A stretch of 64,000 nucleotides of DNA, from positions 868,001-932,000 of the forward strand of contig CAVOIB010000002.1 in the NCBI GenBank assembly GCA_963695975.1. Reading direction: 5' to 3'. The position numbers and the translations under genes are program-made. Each line of letters starts with the position of its first letter. Position 1 is the stretch's first letter. Below the pieces are notes generated by a model. It worked only from the letters and a program-made list of their open reading frames with translations, was not told the DNA's origin and did no database searches. This DNA comes from JBBQVZ01 sp963695975 (GTDB lineage: Bacteria; Actinomycetota; UBA4738; HRBIN12). This document shows, piece by piece, positions 51,450 through 60,241 of the stretch.

Positions 51450-52838
51450 ATGGTGGACCGCGAGCTCGTGCAGGAGGTGCTTCAGGCGGCACGACGCCGG
51501 GGCGGGTCGTTCGCCGAGCTGTTCGTGGAGGAGAAATCCTCGACCTCGATCCGGCTGGACGACGGGAAGGTCGAGGAGCTCACCACCGGCCTTGATCGCG
51601 GGGCCGGGGTCCGGGTGTGCCGGGGGACCTCGTACGGCTACGCATACTCCAACCGGCTGGACCGATCGGCGTTGCTCGACGCGGCCGAGGCCGCGAGCGC
51701 CGCACTGCGGCAGGGTGAGGCCGGCGAGGTGGTGGATCTGCGTCAGCCGCGGACGGTGCCCGTCGTGAACCCCGTGGACCGTCCGGCGGACGACCTCCCA
51801 GCGGCAGAGAAGGTGGCCTGGCTGCGAGCGGTGGACGACGCCGCGCGATCGTTCAGTCCTGAGGTCGTGCAGGTCGTGGGCGCATACGGCGACTCGATGC
51901 AGCACGTGATGATCGCGACGTCCGACGGCCGGTGGGTCGAGGAGTGGCGGCCGCGCATCCGACTGTTCGCGGAGGTCGTTGCGGAGCGCGACGGCAACAT
52001 CCAGACGGGGTTCCACGGCCCGGCCGCCTGCAGCGGGATGGAGTTCGTCGACCGTCACCCGCCGCGCGCGACGGCGGAGGTCGCCGCCAAGCGTGCGGTC
52101 ACGATGCTCGATTCGATCCCCGCGCCCGCCGGTGAGATGACGGTCGTGCTGGCACCCGGGATGGGTGGCGTGCTGTTCCACGAGGCGGTCGGTCACCCGC
52201 TCGAGTGCGATGCGGTCGACAAGGAGGCCAGCGTCTACCGGGGGCTGATCGGCGAGCGATGCGCTTCTGAGCTGATCGACGGCGTAGATGACGCCACGAT
52301 CGCGAACGGCTGGGGCTCCTACGCGTTCGACGACGAGGGGACGCCGTCGCAGCGCACGTCACTCTTCGAACGCGGTGTCCTGCAGGGGCTCCTGTACGAC
52401 CGGATACACGCCGACAAAGACGGGCAGCCGCCCACCGGGAACGGCCGCCGACAGTCGTACGCCGCACCCCCGATCCCACGGATGACGAACACGAACATCC
52501 TGAACGGCACGTCCGACGCCGCCGACATGCTCGCCTCGACCGAGCAGGGCGTCTACGTGACGTCGCTCGGAGGCGGGCAGACGAACCCGGCGACCGGCGA
52601 CTTCGTGTTCGGGGTCGCAGAGGGGTTCCTGCTCGAGAACGGCGTCGTCACGACGCCCGTGCGCGGCGCCAACCTCATCGGACGAGCGATCGACGTGATG
52701 AGCGCGGTCGACGCGGTAGCGGGCGACTTCGACACCTGGGAGGGCGTCTGCGGGAAGGACGGGCAGGCCGCCCCCGTGGGAAGCGGGTCGCCCACGCTTC
52801 GCATCTCGCGGATCACGGTGGGGGGTACCGGTGCCTGA
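51450..52838 (+). CDS. tldD: TldD metalloprotease subunit
   Basis: This 462-residue TldD subunit contains the zinc motif HEAVGHPLECD (HExxxH) near 243 and the C-terminal Cys block VCGKDGQ near 435, which provides the third zinc ligand in E. coli TldD. TldD pairs with TldE to form a protease that trims leaders or unfolded peptides. tldE overlaps by 8 bases and follows directly. A -10 TAGCCT suggests a leaderless transcript. Confidence 0.96.
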   Translation: MVDRELVQEVLQAARRRGGSFAELFVEEKSSTSIRLDDGKVEELTTGLDRGAGVRVCRGTSYGYAYSNRLDRSALLDAAEAASAALRQGEAGEVVDLRQPRTVPVVNPVDRPADDLPAAEKVAWLRAVDDAARSFSPEVVQVVGAYGDSMQHVMIATSDGRWVEEWRPRIRLFAEVVAERDGNIQTGFHGPAACSGMEFVDRHPPRATAEVAAKRAVTMLDSIPAPAGEMTVVLAPGMGGVLFHEAVGHPLECDAVDKEASVYRGLIGERCASELIDGVDDATIANGWGSYAFDDEGTPSQRTSLFERGVLQGLLYDRIHADKDGQPPTGNGRRQSYAAPPIPRMTNTNILNGTSDAADMLASTEQGVYVTSLGGGQTNPATGDFVFGVAEGFLLENGVVTTPVRGANLIGRAIDVMSAVDAVAGDFDTWEGVCGKDGQAAPVGSGSPTLRISRITVGGTGA

Positions 52839-54174
52839 CCTCGGCGACCTCTGCCGGGCCGCAGTGGACGCGGCGGAGGGCGATGAGGCGGTTGAGGCCT
52901 ACGCCGAGGAGTCCAGGGACACGGAGGCGACCGCACTGCGGGGTGAGATCGAAGGGCTCACGTTCGCGGAGTCGCGCGGCGTGGGTGTTCGGCTGATCGC
53001 GGAGTCCCGGTCGGGGTACGCGTACGCCGCCGATCCGTCGGAGGACGAGGTGCGCGACGCCGTTCGGCGAGCACGCGAGAACGCCGCGCTCGCCGAACCG
53101 GATCCGTTCAACGGGCTGCCGGCATTCGAGCCGGCAACGCCGATCCCCGGGCTCTTCCGCGAGGACCAAGCGCGCGTGCCGACGGATCGGAAGGTGTCGC
53201 TCGCGCTCGATCTCGAGCGCCGGGTGATCTCGACCGACCCGCGTGTGACGAAGGTCGACGCCGCGCAGATCGGCGACTCGGTGTCTCGCACCGCGATCGC
53301 GTCGACGACCGGTGTGAAGGCCGAGTACGCCCGCACCGACGCGTGGTGCGTGGCGGTCGCACTCGCCGTCGAGGGCGACGAGACGCAGACGGGCTTCTCG
53401 TTCTCGATCTCCCGCGGGGTCGACGATCTGCTGTGGGAGTCGATCGCGGACGAGGCGGTCGCCCGATCGGTGCGGATGCTCGGCGCGACGAAACCCGTCA
53501 CGGCCAAGGTTCCGGTCGTGCTCGATCAGTTCGCGGCGATGTCCTTCTTGGGGGTGCTTGCCGGCGCGCTCTCGGCCGAGGCGGTGCTGAAGCGGCGATC
53601 GCTGTTCGCCGACATGGTGGGCCGGCAGGTCGGGTCGGACCTCGTCACGCTGATCGACGACGGCACGATCACGATCGGGCCCGCGGCCGCGCCCTTCGAC
53701 GATGAAGGTGTTCCCTCCGGCCGGACCGAACTCTTCACGCGCGGAACGCTGAACGGCTTCCTGCACAACACGTATACCGCGAATCGGACCGGCGGAGGCG
53801 CCCGGTCCACGGGGAACGCGAAACGCGGCGGCTACAAGTCGACGCCCGACGTCGGCACGTCGAACTTCTACCTCGAGGCTGGCGACCGGTCGTTCGAGGA
53901 ATTGCTGGCCCGAGCCGACGGCGGAGTGCTCATCCAGGACGTGAGCGGCGTCCACTCCGGCGCGAACCCGATCAGCGGGGAGTTCTCGGTAGGGGCGACC
54001 GGGCTACGGATCGCCGGCGGCGCGCTCGGCGAGCCGCTGCGCGAGATGACCGTCGCCTCCACGCTTCCCGAGATGCTGGCGGCGATCACCGGCGTTGGAA
54101 GCGACCTCCGCTTCTTCTCGTCCGTAGGGACGCCGTCGGTGCTCATCGGCGAGATGACGCTCGCGGGCGTATGA
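52831..54174 (+). CDS. tldE: TldE/PmbA metalloprotease partner
   Basis: This 447-residue TldE (PmbA) subunit shares the family fold and ends with SVLIGEMTLAGV. It lacks the HExxxH motif, as expected for TldE. The typical TGFSFSISRGVDDL and ANRTGGGARSTGNAKRGG segments are present. It starts at GTG 52831, overlapping tldD, and is translationally coupled to it. The two subunits form the active TldDE protease. Confidence 0.95.
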   Translation: MPDLGDLCRAAVDAAEGDEAVEAYAEESRDTEATALRGEIEGLTFAESRGVGVRLIAESRSGYAYAADPSEDEVRDAVRRARENAALAEPDPFNGLPAFEPATPIPGLFREDQARVPTDRKVSLALDLERRVISTDPRVTKVDAAQIGDSVSRTAIASTTGVKAEYARTDAWCVAVALAVEGDETQTGFSFSISRGVDDLLWESIADEAVARSVRMLGATKPVTAKVPVVLDQFAAMSFLGVLAGALSAEAVLKRRSLFADMVGRQVGSDLVTLIDDGTITIGPAAAPFDDEGVPSGRTELFTRGTLNGFLHNTYTANRTGGGARSTGNAKRGGYKSTPDVGTSNFYLEAGDRSFEELLARADGGVLIQDVSGVHSGANPISGEFSVGATGLRIAGGALGEPLREMTVASTLPEMLAAITGVGSDLRFFSSVGTPSVLIGEMTLAGV

Positions 54175-54188
54175 GCGACCGGTAGGCA

Positions 54189-55787
54189 TCAACCGACGTC
54201 GACGGTGATCGTGTGATACCCGGTCGCGCCGTCGGGGATCGGCGGAGCGTATGCCGAGCTCTGCGTCTCACCGGTGGCGTCGGTCGCTCGGACGGAGATC
54301 GTGTGCTGTCCCCGGGTGGCGGTCCAGCGGCACAACCACTGCCGCCACGTGTCGATCGTGTCCTCGGCGCCGAGTTCCGCGGGCATCCACGGGCCCCCGT
54401 CGACCTGCACCTCGACCCGCTGGATCCCCCGGTGCTGCGCCCACGCCACACCGGCGACGACCGTTTCGCCCGTGGTGAGTGACGCCCCCGACCTGGGCGT
54501 GTCGATCCTTGACTCGGTCTTGATCGGCGCCTGTTGCGCCCACCCGCGTTCGACCCAGTACGCATCGTAGGCCTCGAACGTCGTGAGTTCGAGATCGACG
54601 ACCCACTTCGTGGCGGAGACGTAGCCATACAGGCCGGGCACGATCATGCGGACCGGGAAGCCGTGTTCGATCGGCAGCGGCCGCCCGTTCATGGCGACGG
54701 CGAGCATGGCGTCGCGGCCGTCCATCACGATGGCCGTGGGAGTCCCCACGGTGAAGCCGTCGACGGACCGTGAGACGATCTGTGTGGCCTGCGGTGCGAC
54801 CCCCGCTTCGTCGAGCAGGGCCTTGAGCGGCGCTCCGATCCATCGCGCGTTTCCGATGTACCTGCCCCCCACCTCGTTGGAGACACAGGTAAGCGTCACG
54901 TCGCGCTCGATCAGCGGGCGCTCGAGCAGCCGGCGATAGTCGAGCGTGATCGGGCGCTCGACCATGCCGTGCACCTTGAGCGTCCATCGCTCGGCGGTGA
55001 CCGACGGAACGAAGAGCGCGGTGTCGACCCGGTAGAAGCGATCGTTCGGCGTGAGGAACGGCCCCAGGCCCGGAACCGCGAGGTCGGCTCCCGCGGGGAT
55101 CGGAGGTGCGAGGTCGGCGGGCGCAGGGATCCGAACGGCTGCTCTCGACTCGCTGGCGTCGGCGCGGCCGATGAGCAGCCGTCCGATCTCTCCGCTCGCG
55201 CCGGCGACACCGACGGCGGCGACGCCTGTCCACAGGAACCGCCGGCGATCGAACCCCGGCGCCGGGTCGCCGGCGTGCTTCGGCGGCTCCCTCCATGCGT
55301 TCGTGAGTCCCGCCGCCCGGCGCAGGAGCCAGAAGGTGCCGACGCCCGCGGCCGCTCCGACGAGCGATGGGATCGCGTCCGTGAGCCCGTTGGCGGGTCT
55401 GGTCACCGCCGCGGTCGCTCCGACCAAGCCGAACACGAGGATGGCGACGACGCCGACCCATGGCCGCCGGAGCGCAACGATCCCGAGGACGACCGCCGCG
55501 ATCACCAGGAGCGTGTCGATCCCCGTTACGAGCGCGAACTTGTCGTTCGGGCCGAACGTCCGGATGGCGAAGGTCTTCAACCACTCTGGGGTGGCGTCGA
55601 TCGCCGCGCTCCCGACCGCGAGGATCGGCGACGAGGATCCTCCGATCACCCCTGCGGCCAGCTGGGCGACCCCGATCGCCACAGCGCCGCTCAGCAGCCC
55701 GATCGTTCCCCCGACGATGCTGCCCGGCGTCGACGGAGAGCCGGGCTCGGCGATCGGTCGCTCGCTCGTCGTCGTGGCTCGTGCCAT
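54189..55787 (-). CDS. Membrane-fused sulfite oxidase-family molybdopterin enzyme
   Basis: This 532-residue protein starts with four membrane helices (about 22-50, 88-105, 110-128 and 138-157), followed by a twin-arginine-like RRRFLWTGVA anchor at 181-190. The rest is the sulfite oxidase fold. The molybdenum-ligating Cys301 is in LTCVSNEVGG, and a Mo-co dimerisation-type Ig domain ends the protein. It presumably acts outside the membrane as a sulfite or methionine-sulfoxide-type oxidoreductase. It starts at ATG 55787, with TAGACT 9 bases upstream. moeA and moaC lie 5-6 kb away. Confidence 0.92.
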   Translation of the reverse strand: MARATTTSERPIAEPGSPSTPGSIVGGTIGLLSGAVAIGVAQLAAGVIGGSSSPILAVGSAAIDATPEWLKTFAIRTFGPNDKFALVTGIDTLLVIAAVVLGIVALRRPWVGVVAILVFGLVGATAAVTRPANGLTDAIPSLVGAAAGVGTFWLLRRAAGLTNAWREPPKHAGDPAPGFDRRRFLWTGVAAVGVAGASGEIGRLLIGRADASESRAAVRIPAPADLAPPIPAGADLAVPGLGPFLTPNDRFYRVDTALFVPSVTAERWTLKVHGMVERPITLDYRRLLERPLIERDVTLTCVSNEVGGRYIGNARWIGAPLKALLDEAGVAPQATQIVSRSVDGFTVGTPTAIVMDGRDAMLAVAMNGRPLPIEHGFPVRMIVPGLYGYVSATKWVVDLELTTFEAYDAYWVERGWAQQAPIKTESRIDTPRSGASLTTGETVVAGVAWAQHRGIQRVEVQVDGGPWMPAELGAEDTIDTWRQWLCRWTATRGQHTISVRATDATGETQSSAYAPPIPDGATGYHTITVDVG

Positions 55788-55835
55788 ACCGGATCGAGTC
55801 TAGGGGCGTTCCTTGCGGACCAGGAGCGAGCCGGG

Positions 55836-56675
55836 TCAGACGGTGGCCGGGCGGGCGCCGCTCACGATCAGCACGACGATCAGCCCGGCGACGATCAGCC
55901 GGTAGACCATGAACGCCTTGAAGGTGTGCCGACGGAGGTATCCCAACAGGAACCAGATCACGACGAACCCGCTGATCGCCGAGGAGACGAAACCCCAGAG
56001 GAACTCGCTCGCGTATCCCTGGAACCCCGTCTGCGCAAGATCCAGGCCCTTCGCGAGCCCCGCGCCCGCGATGATCGGGATGGCCAGGAGGAACGAGAAC
56101 CTGGCGGACGACTCGCGGTCGATCCCGATCCAGCGCGCGCCCGTCATGGTGATGCCCGACCTCGAGACGCCCGGCTGCAAGGCGAGGGCCTGCAGCGCGC
56201 CGAGCCCGAGCCCGGTCCGCGGACCGATCGAATCCATGCCGCGATCCGAGCGCGACTTGGCGTCGATCCACCACAGCAGCACGCCGCCGACCGACAGCGT
56301 GATCGCCATCAGCCACGGTTGCCCGAGCCTCTTCTCGATCGTGGATTCGAGCAAGAAGCCGGCCAGCGCCCCGGGGATCGTGCCGATCACGAGGGCCCAG
56401 GCCAGACGCTCATCGGGCGTGGCGATCGCACGGGTCCTGAGCGACCGGAGCCAGGCCTTGAGGTATCGCCAGAGGTCGCTCCGGAAGTAGATGACCGCGC
56501 CCACGAGCGTCCCCACGTGTAGCGCCACGTCGAACGTCTTGTTGAGCGCGGGATCGTTGAGGATCGACCAGTTGAACAACCACGGCACCAGGATCAGATG
56601 TCCGGAACTCGACACGGGGGCGAACTCCGTCGCCCCTTGCGTCAGACCGAGCACGATCGCCTGCAGGATGGTCAC
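55836..56675 (-). CDS. uppP: Undecaprenyl-diphosphatase UppP
   Basis: This 279-residue membrane protein of the BacA/UppP family recycles undecaprenyl diphosphate to the monophosphate lipid carrier. Both active-site blocks are clear: QGATEFAPVSSSGHLIL near 15 and LQPGVSRSGITMTGA near 165. Eight or so helices and the length fit the family. GTG 56675 has GAAAGGA upstream; an upstream extension to 56849 is non-coding. It supports peptidoglycan and lipid-linked glycan synthesis. Confidence 0.97.
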   Translation of the reverse strand: MTILQAIVLGLTQGATEFAPVSSSGHLILVPWLFNWSILNDPALNKTFDVALHVGTLVGAVIYFRSDLWRYLKAWLRSLRTRAIATPDERLAWALVIGTIPGALAGFLLESTIEKRLGQPWLMAITLSVGGVLLWWIDAKSRSDRGMDSIGPRTGLGLGALQALALQPGVSRSGITMTGARWIGIDRESSARFSFLLAIPIIAGAGLAKGLDLAQTGFQGYASEFLWGFVSSAISGFVVIWFLLGYLRRHTFKAFMVYRLIVAGLIVVLIVSGARPATV

Positions 56676-56707
56676 CGGTCGGTCCTTTCGGGCGGGAGGT
56701 CCGCGCC

Positions 56708-56713
56708 ATGCTA
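56708..56713 (-). promoter_or_regulatory. Candidate -10 box for uppP
   Basis: Minus-strand TAGCAT lies 32 bases before the GTG at 56675 and would give a leader of about 26 bases carrying the GAAAGGA site. Confidence 0.4.
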
Positions 56714-56754
56714 TCGGTAGGCATCCCGCACGCCATGAGGCGAACGGCGGTCGG

Positions 56755-57477
56755 TTATGACGTTCCTGTCGCGGGCTCCGGTCCCACGATCGCGACCGTG
56801 ACCTGCGCGAACGCCTTCGCGTACGCGAGCCGTTCGGCGGCGGCGGCATCGGCGAGGACTACCAACGAAACGCCATCGGCACTCGACCCGGTGGCCGCAC
56901 CGCCGAGTCCGCCCGCGGGGACCTGCGTGAGCACCTTCAACACCTCGATCTCGGCGGCCGCCAACTCCGTGTGCGGTCGGCCGCCCCCGTACGTCGCGTA
57001 GACGTCGACACGGTCACCCGCGCTGATCGTCTCCTCGGGCACGCCGGCCGCGATCACTACCGCCCGCAACCCGGGCGGAACGAGGGCCGCGATCGGTCCC
57101 GTATGCGGAACGGCCAGCCGCGACGCCGTGACGATCTCGCCCTCCGCGATGTCTGCGGTGAGGATCCGGCCGGTGACCGACGTCGTGTCCGAGATCGCGC
57201 CGGGAGGCACGTACGTCGCCGGCATCCTCTCGCTGTGCACCATGTCTTCCGAGAACACGGTTCCGCGGTTGAGATCGATCGCCGCCACCACGACCTGCGT
57301 CTCGACGCTCCCGGGCGAGCGAAGCGCGTCGGCTCGCTCCTGATACCCACGCATGAGCACGAACGTCGCGGCCCCGAACAGCACGGCGAGCACGAGCAGG
57401 ATCTTCGAAGCGAGCGGCCAGCGCCGTCTGAGCATGCGCGCGAGGCTCGCACACGTTCGCATGTTCGACCGTGACAT
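56755..57477 (-). CDS. cpaB: CpaB-like SAF-domain protein (Flp pilus assembly type)
   Basis: This 240-residue protein has one membrane helix (KILLVLAVLFGAATFVL, about 24-40) and then a SAF domain. VVVAAIDLNRGTVFSEDMV and VTGRILTADIAEGEIVTASRL are the diagnostic strands, and an RcpC/CpaB-type C-terminal part (GLRAVVIAAGVPEETISAGDRVDVYATYGG) follows. In Tad pilus systems CpaB helps to build the outer part of the assembly. No other tad/cpa gene is near, so it may serve a scattered pilus system or another function. Start choice is uncertain (57477, 57462 or 57435). Confidence 0.8.
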   Translation of the reverse strand: MSRSNMRTCASLARMLRRRWPLASKILLVLAVLFGAATFVLMRGYQERADALRSPGSVETQVVVAAIDLNRGTVFSEDMVHSERMPATYVPPGAISDTTSVTGRILTADIAEGEIVTASRLAVPHTGPIAALVPPGLRAVVIAAGVPEETISAGDRVDVYATYGGGRPHTELAAAEIEVLKVLTQVPAGGLGGAATGSSADGVSLVVLADAAAAERLAYAKAFAQVTVAIVGPEPATGTS

Positions 57478-57504
57478 CGGTCACGCCCGGGGCCAATCAA
57501 GGCG

Positions 57505-57687
57505 TTACTCGACGAGTCGCGGGCCCTTCTTCTGCGATAGGGGGAGGGTCCGCACCCGGAACTCCTCGAGGGCATCCCTTCCGACGATCTGGCCAACGGC
57601 CTCCTCGATCCGGTCCCCGAGGGCGCGCGCATCGCCATCCGTCTTGAACCGCAGCTCGACGGAGACGAGGACCCGTTCGCCGGTCAT
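57505..57687 (-). CDS. Small protein coupled to mtnP, unknown function
   Basis: This 60-residue protein starts at ATG 57687, overlapping the TGA of mtnP by 4 bases, so it is translationally coupled to it. The sequence VSVELRFKTDGDARALGDRIEEAVGQIVG followed by a FRVRTLPLSQKK strand suggests a small beta-alpha-beta fold. No family is recognised. An upstream start at 57729 would overlap mtnP more and lacks a site. Confidence 0.7.
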   Translation of the reverse strand: MTGERVLVSVELRFKTDGDARALGDRIEEAVGQIVGRDALEEFRVRTLPLSQKKGPRLVE

Positions 57688-58478
57688 GGTTCGAAACTCG
57701 CCCCCTCGAGCGCCGTGGCGCACGGGCATCCGCGGGCCTCGGGAAGCCCCGGGATCGTCGCGAACAACAGGCCACGAAGCCTCTCGTTGTTCTCCGTGAA
57801 CACGCGGACGACCTCATCGTTCGTGACCGGGGGCACGCCTTCCACGCCGACGTCATAGTCCGTGATCAGCGAGATGTTCGCGTAGCAGAGCTCGAGCTCG
57901 CGGGCGAGCACCGCCTCCGGGTACTGGGTCATGTTGATGACCTCCCACCCCGCGGACGCGAACCACGCCGACTCCGCGCGGCTCGAGAAGCGCGGACCTT
58001 CGATCACCACGACCGTGCCGCGGTCGTGCAGCGGGATCGCCAGCTCGCGTCCGGCGGCGATCGTCACCTCCCGCATCGTCGGGCAGTAGGGATCGGCGAA
58101 CGAGATGTGCGTGGTCACCGGTCCGTCGTAGAACGTGTTCGGACGGTCGTGCGTTCGGTCGACCAGCTGATCGCAGATCACGAAGTCGCCGGGTTTCACG
58201 GTCGCCTGGAGCGAGCCGCAGGCGTTCGGACCGAGGATCCGGGCCACCCCGAGCTCCCTCATCGCCCACAGGTTCGCCTTGTAGGGGATGCGATGGGGCG
58301 GGAACTCGTGGTGCAGGCCGTGCCGCGGGATGAACGCGACGCGACGGCCCCCCACGTCGCCGACCACGGGAGGCGCGGAAGGCTTGCCGTACGGCGTGTC
58401 GACGTCGATCGTCTCGGTCGACTCCAGGAACGCGTAGAAGCCCGAGCCGCCGAAGACACCGATCTCGGCGGCCGTCAC
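57684..58478 (-). CDS. mtnP: S-methyl-5'-thioadenosine phosphorylase
   Basis: This 264-residue nucleoside phosphorylase has the MTAP start IGVFGGSGFYAFLES and the phosphate-site pair AFIPRHGLHHEFPPHRIPYKAN. ACGSLQATVKPGDFVICDQLVDRT and the base-binding INMTQYPEAVLARE segment follow. It phosphorolyses methylthioadenosine in methionine salvage. The length fits. It overlaps the FmdB-like gene by 4 bases upstream and a small gene downstream. Confidence 0.95.
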   Translation of the reverse strand: MTAAEIGVFGGSGFYAFLESTETIDVDTPYGKPSAPPVVGDVGGRRVAFIPRHGLHHEFPPHRIPYKANLWAMRELGVARILGPNACGSLQATVKPGDFVICDQLVDRTHDRPNTFYDGPVTTHISFADPYCPTMREVTIAAGRELAIPLHDRGTVVVIEGPRFSSRAESAWFASAGWEVINMTQYPEAVLARELELCYANISLITDYDVGVEGVPPVTNDEVVRVFTENNERLRGLLFATIPGLPEARGCPCATALEGASFEP

Positions 58479-58867
58479 GATGACGACCCTCCGCCGCCGC
58501 CCGACCCGCCCGAGCCGCCCGAGCCGCCCGACCCGCCCGGGTCGCTCGAACTGCCCCGACTCGTCGCTGCCGTCTTCTCATGGGGCTTGGCTGAACCCTT
58601 CTTCTCGCCCGACGCGGCCGGCTTGTCGCTCTTCTTGCTCTCCCTGTCGCCGCTCTTCTCGGCCGTCTTCTCGGAGGCCTCCTTCGAGTTCTTCCCATGA
58701 TCGGTCGCGTAGAACCCCGAGCCCTTGAACGCGATGGCGGGCGGGGCGAAGACCTTCCGAAGCTCGCCGCCGCACTCCGGACACAGGGTGAGGGCCTCGT
58801 CGCTCATGGAGTGCACGATCTCGAATGTATGGCCGCAGCTCTTGCATACGTACTCGTACGTGGGCAT
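58475..58867 (-). CDS. FmdB-family zinc-ribbon protein with long Gly/Ser tail
   Basis: This 130-residue protein starts with the FmdB zinc ribbon MPTYEYVCKSCGHTFEI followed by CPECGGELRKVF (two CxxC pairs). FKGSGFYATD ends the conserved part at about 55. The remaining 75 residues are Lys/Ser/Glu-rich and then Gly/Ser-rich, coded by 9-base tandem repeats at 58499-58545. Function is unknown; it may bind nucleic acid or zinc. A TACACT box lies 9 bases before the ATG, and it heads a unit with mtnP. Confidence 0.9.
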   Translation of the reverse strand: MPTYEYVCKSCGHTFEIVHSMSDEALTLCPECGGELRKVFAPPAIAFKGSGFYATDHGKNSKEASEKTAEKSGDRESKKSDKPAASGEKKGSAKPHEKTAATSRGSSSDPGGSGGSGGSGGSGGGGGSSS

Positions 58868-58925
58868 GACCGATCGAGTGTAGCGGAGGCTCAGGAGCGC
58901 TCCGATCAGGGCAGATATGCACGAG

Positions 58926-58943
58926 AACCGTCGTTCGACGGTT
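58926..58943. promoter_or_regulatory. Operator-like 18-bp inverted repeat
   Basis: AACCGTCG and CGACGGTT are perfectly complementary around a 2-base TT centre. The site is in the spacer between fmdB-like (minus) and the small plus-strand gene upstream of galU. The tight spacing fits a dimeric DNA-binding protein rather than an RNA hairpin. Confidence 0.45.
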
Positions 58944-59074
58944 ATTCCATCGGCCCTTCGGATGAGCCTTCCGGACGATGTCCGGATGGTCCGTTCGCGC
59001 TACGGTCGTTGCAGTACAGGCCACGGCGCGATGCCCGCGGTCGCGGCCCAGGTCGGTGTACCGGGAGGAGAACT

Positions 59075-59248
59075 ATGCAGGGGTCACCGCTTCCCCGCGA
59101 GGCGCGCCGGCGGCCCGAGCTCGACCTGTTGGTCGGGCCGTTGGAGGCCGCAGCAGCCGCCGACGCGGTCCACGCAGCCGAGTCAGAGCGCACGATCGTC
59201 GAGCTCCCCGACCTGGACGACGCTTCCACGCCGATCGAAGAAGCATGA
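59075..59248 (+). CDS. Small protein upstream of galU, unknown function
   Basis: This 57-residue gene begins at ATG 59075 after a strong GGGAGGAG site and ends 77 bases before galU. The product (for example LDLLVGPLEAAAAADAVHAA and IVELPDLDD) is mostly helical and acidic. No family is recognised. The clear ribosome-binding site makes it better supported than most short frames here, though a spurious frame cannot be excluded. Confidence 0.55.
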   Translation: MQGSPLPREARRRPELDLLVGPLEAAAAADAVHAAESERTIVELPDLDDASTPIEEA

Positions 59249-59285
59249 CGGAACGCGGCGCGTCTGGCGCACCCCGGCCCGGCCG

Positions 59286-59291
59286 TAGACT
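59286..59291 (+). promoter_or_regulatory. Candidate -10 box for galU
   Basis: TAGACT lies 34 bases before the galU ATG; transcription would start near 59298 and give a leader with a GAGGATGGGA sequence. Confidence 0.4.
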
Positions 59292-59325
59292 CGGACCCAC
59301 CGTAGGTGCAGAGGATGGGACCGAG

Positions 59326-60207
59326 ATGGCGATCAGGAAGGCCGTGATCCCCGCCGCCGGTCTCGGGACACGGTTCCTTCCCGCCACGAAGGCTCAGCCC
59401 AAGGAGATGCTCCCCGTCGTCGACACGCCGTCGATCCAATACGTGGTCGAGGAAGCGGCTCGGGCCGGGCTTACCGACATCCTCATCGTGACCGGTCGTG
59501 GCAAGCGCTCGATCGAGGACCATTTCGACCGCTCCGTCGAGCTCGAGCACTTCCTGGAAGAGAAGGGGAAGTTCGACGAGCTGAAACAGGTGCAGGAGAT
59601 CGGCGACATGGCGACGATGCACTACATCCGCCAGAAGGACCCGCTGGGTCTGGGCCACGCGGTCGCCATCGCCGAGGATCACATCGGCGATGAGCCATTC
59701 GCCGTGCTCCTCGGGGACGACCTGATCCATCGATCCCTGCCGCTGCTCACCGAGATGCTTCGCGTCCACGAGCGCTATGGCAGGAGCGTGATCGCCGTTC
59801 AGGAGGTCCCGCAGGCGGACATCAGCCACTACGGCTCGATCGAGCCGGAGTTCGTCGAGGAACACCTCGCCCGCGTGGTGTCGATCGTGGAGAAGCCGTC
59901 GCCTGAGGAGGCTCCGTCGAACCTGGCGGCGATCGGACGGTATGTGCTCACGCCGGACATCTTCGACGCGCTCCGTGAGACCGAGCCCGGCCGCGGGGGG
60001 GAGATCCAGCTCACCGATGCCATCAACCTCCTGGCGAAGGAGCAAGCCGTCTACGCCTACCGCTTCGACGGGGGCCGCTACGACGTGGGGAACAAGCTCG
60101 ACTACCTGAAGGCGACGGTTGCGTTCGCGCTCGAACGCGAAGACGTGGGCGAACCCTTCCGGCGATACCTGATCGACCTGTTGCAGCGCGACGAACTCGC
60201 CGACTGA
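59326..60207 (+). CDS. galU: UTP-glucose-1-phosphate uridylyltransferase
   Basis: This 293-residue GalU starts with the nucleotidyltransferase signature KAVIPAAGLGTRFLPATKAQ, followed by PKEMLPVVDTPSIQYVVEEA. It keeps LGLGHAVAIAEDHIGDEPFAVLLGDD and the KPSPEEAPSNLAAIGRYVL region. It makes UDP-glucose for glycan, lipid and trehalose synthesis. A frame extending to 58978 is not coding; ATG 59326 fits the family start. Confidence 0.97.
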   Translation: MAIRKAVIPAAGLGTRFLPATKAQPKEMLPVVDTPSIQYVVEEAARAGLTDILIVTGRGKRSIEDHFDRSVELEHFLEEKGKFDELKQVQEIGDMATMHYIRQKDPLGLGHAVAIAEDHIGDEPFAVLLGDDLIHRSLPLLTEMLRVHERYGRSVIAVQEVPQADISHYGSIEPEFVEEHLARVVSIVEKPSPEEAPSNLAAIGRYVLTPDIFDALRETEPGRGGEIQLTDAINLLAKEQAVYAYRFDGGRYDVGNKLDYLKATVAFALEREDVGEPFRRYLIDLLQRDELAD

Positions 60208-60241
60208 CGGGTCGCCCACCAGGCCCGATGAACGCCAGGGG

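Noticed and set aside
58499..58545. Tandem 9-base repeats resembling a small satellite
   Set aside because: They encode the Gly/Ser tail of the FmdB-like protein, so the coding sequence explains them; there is no spacer structure as in CRISPR.
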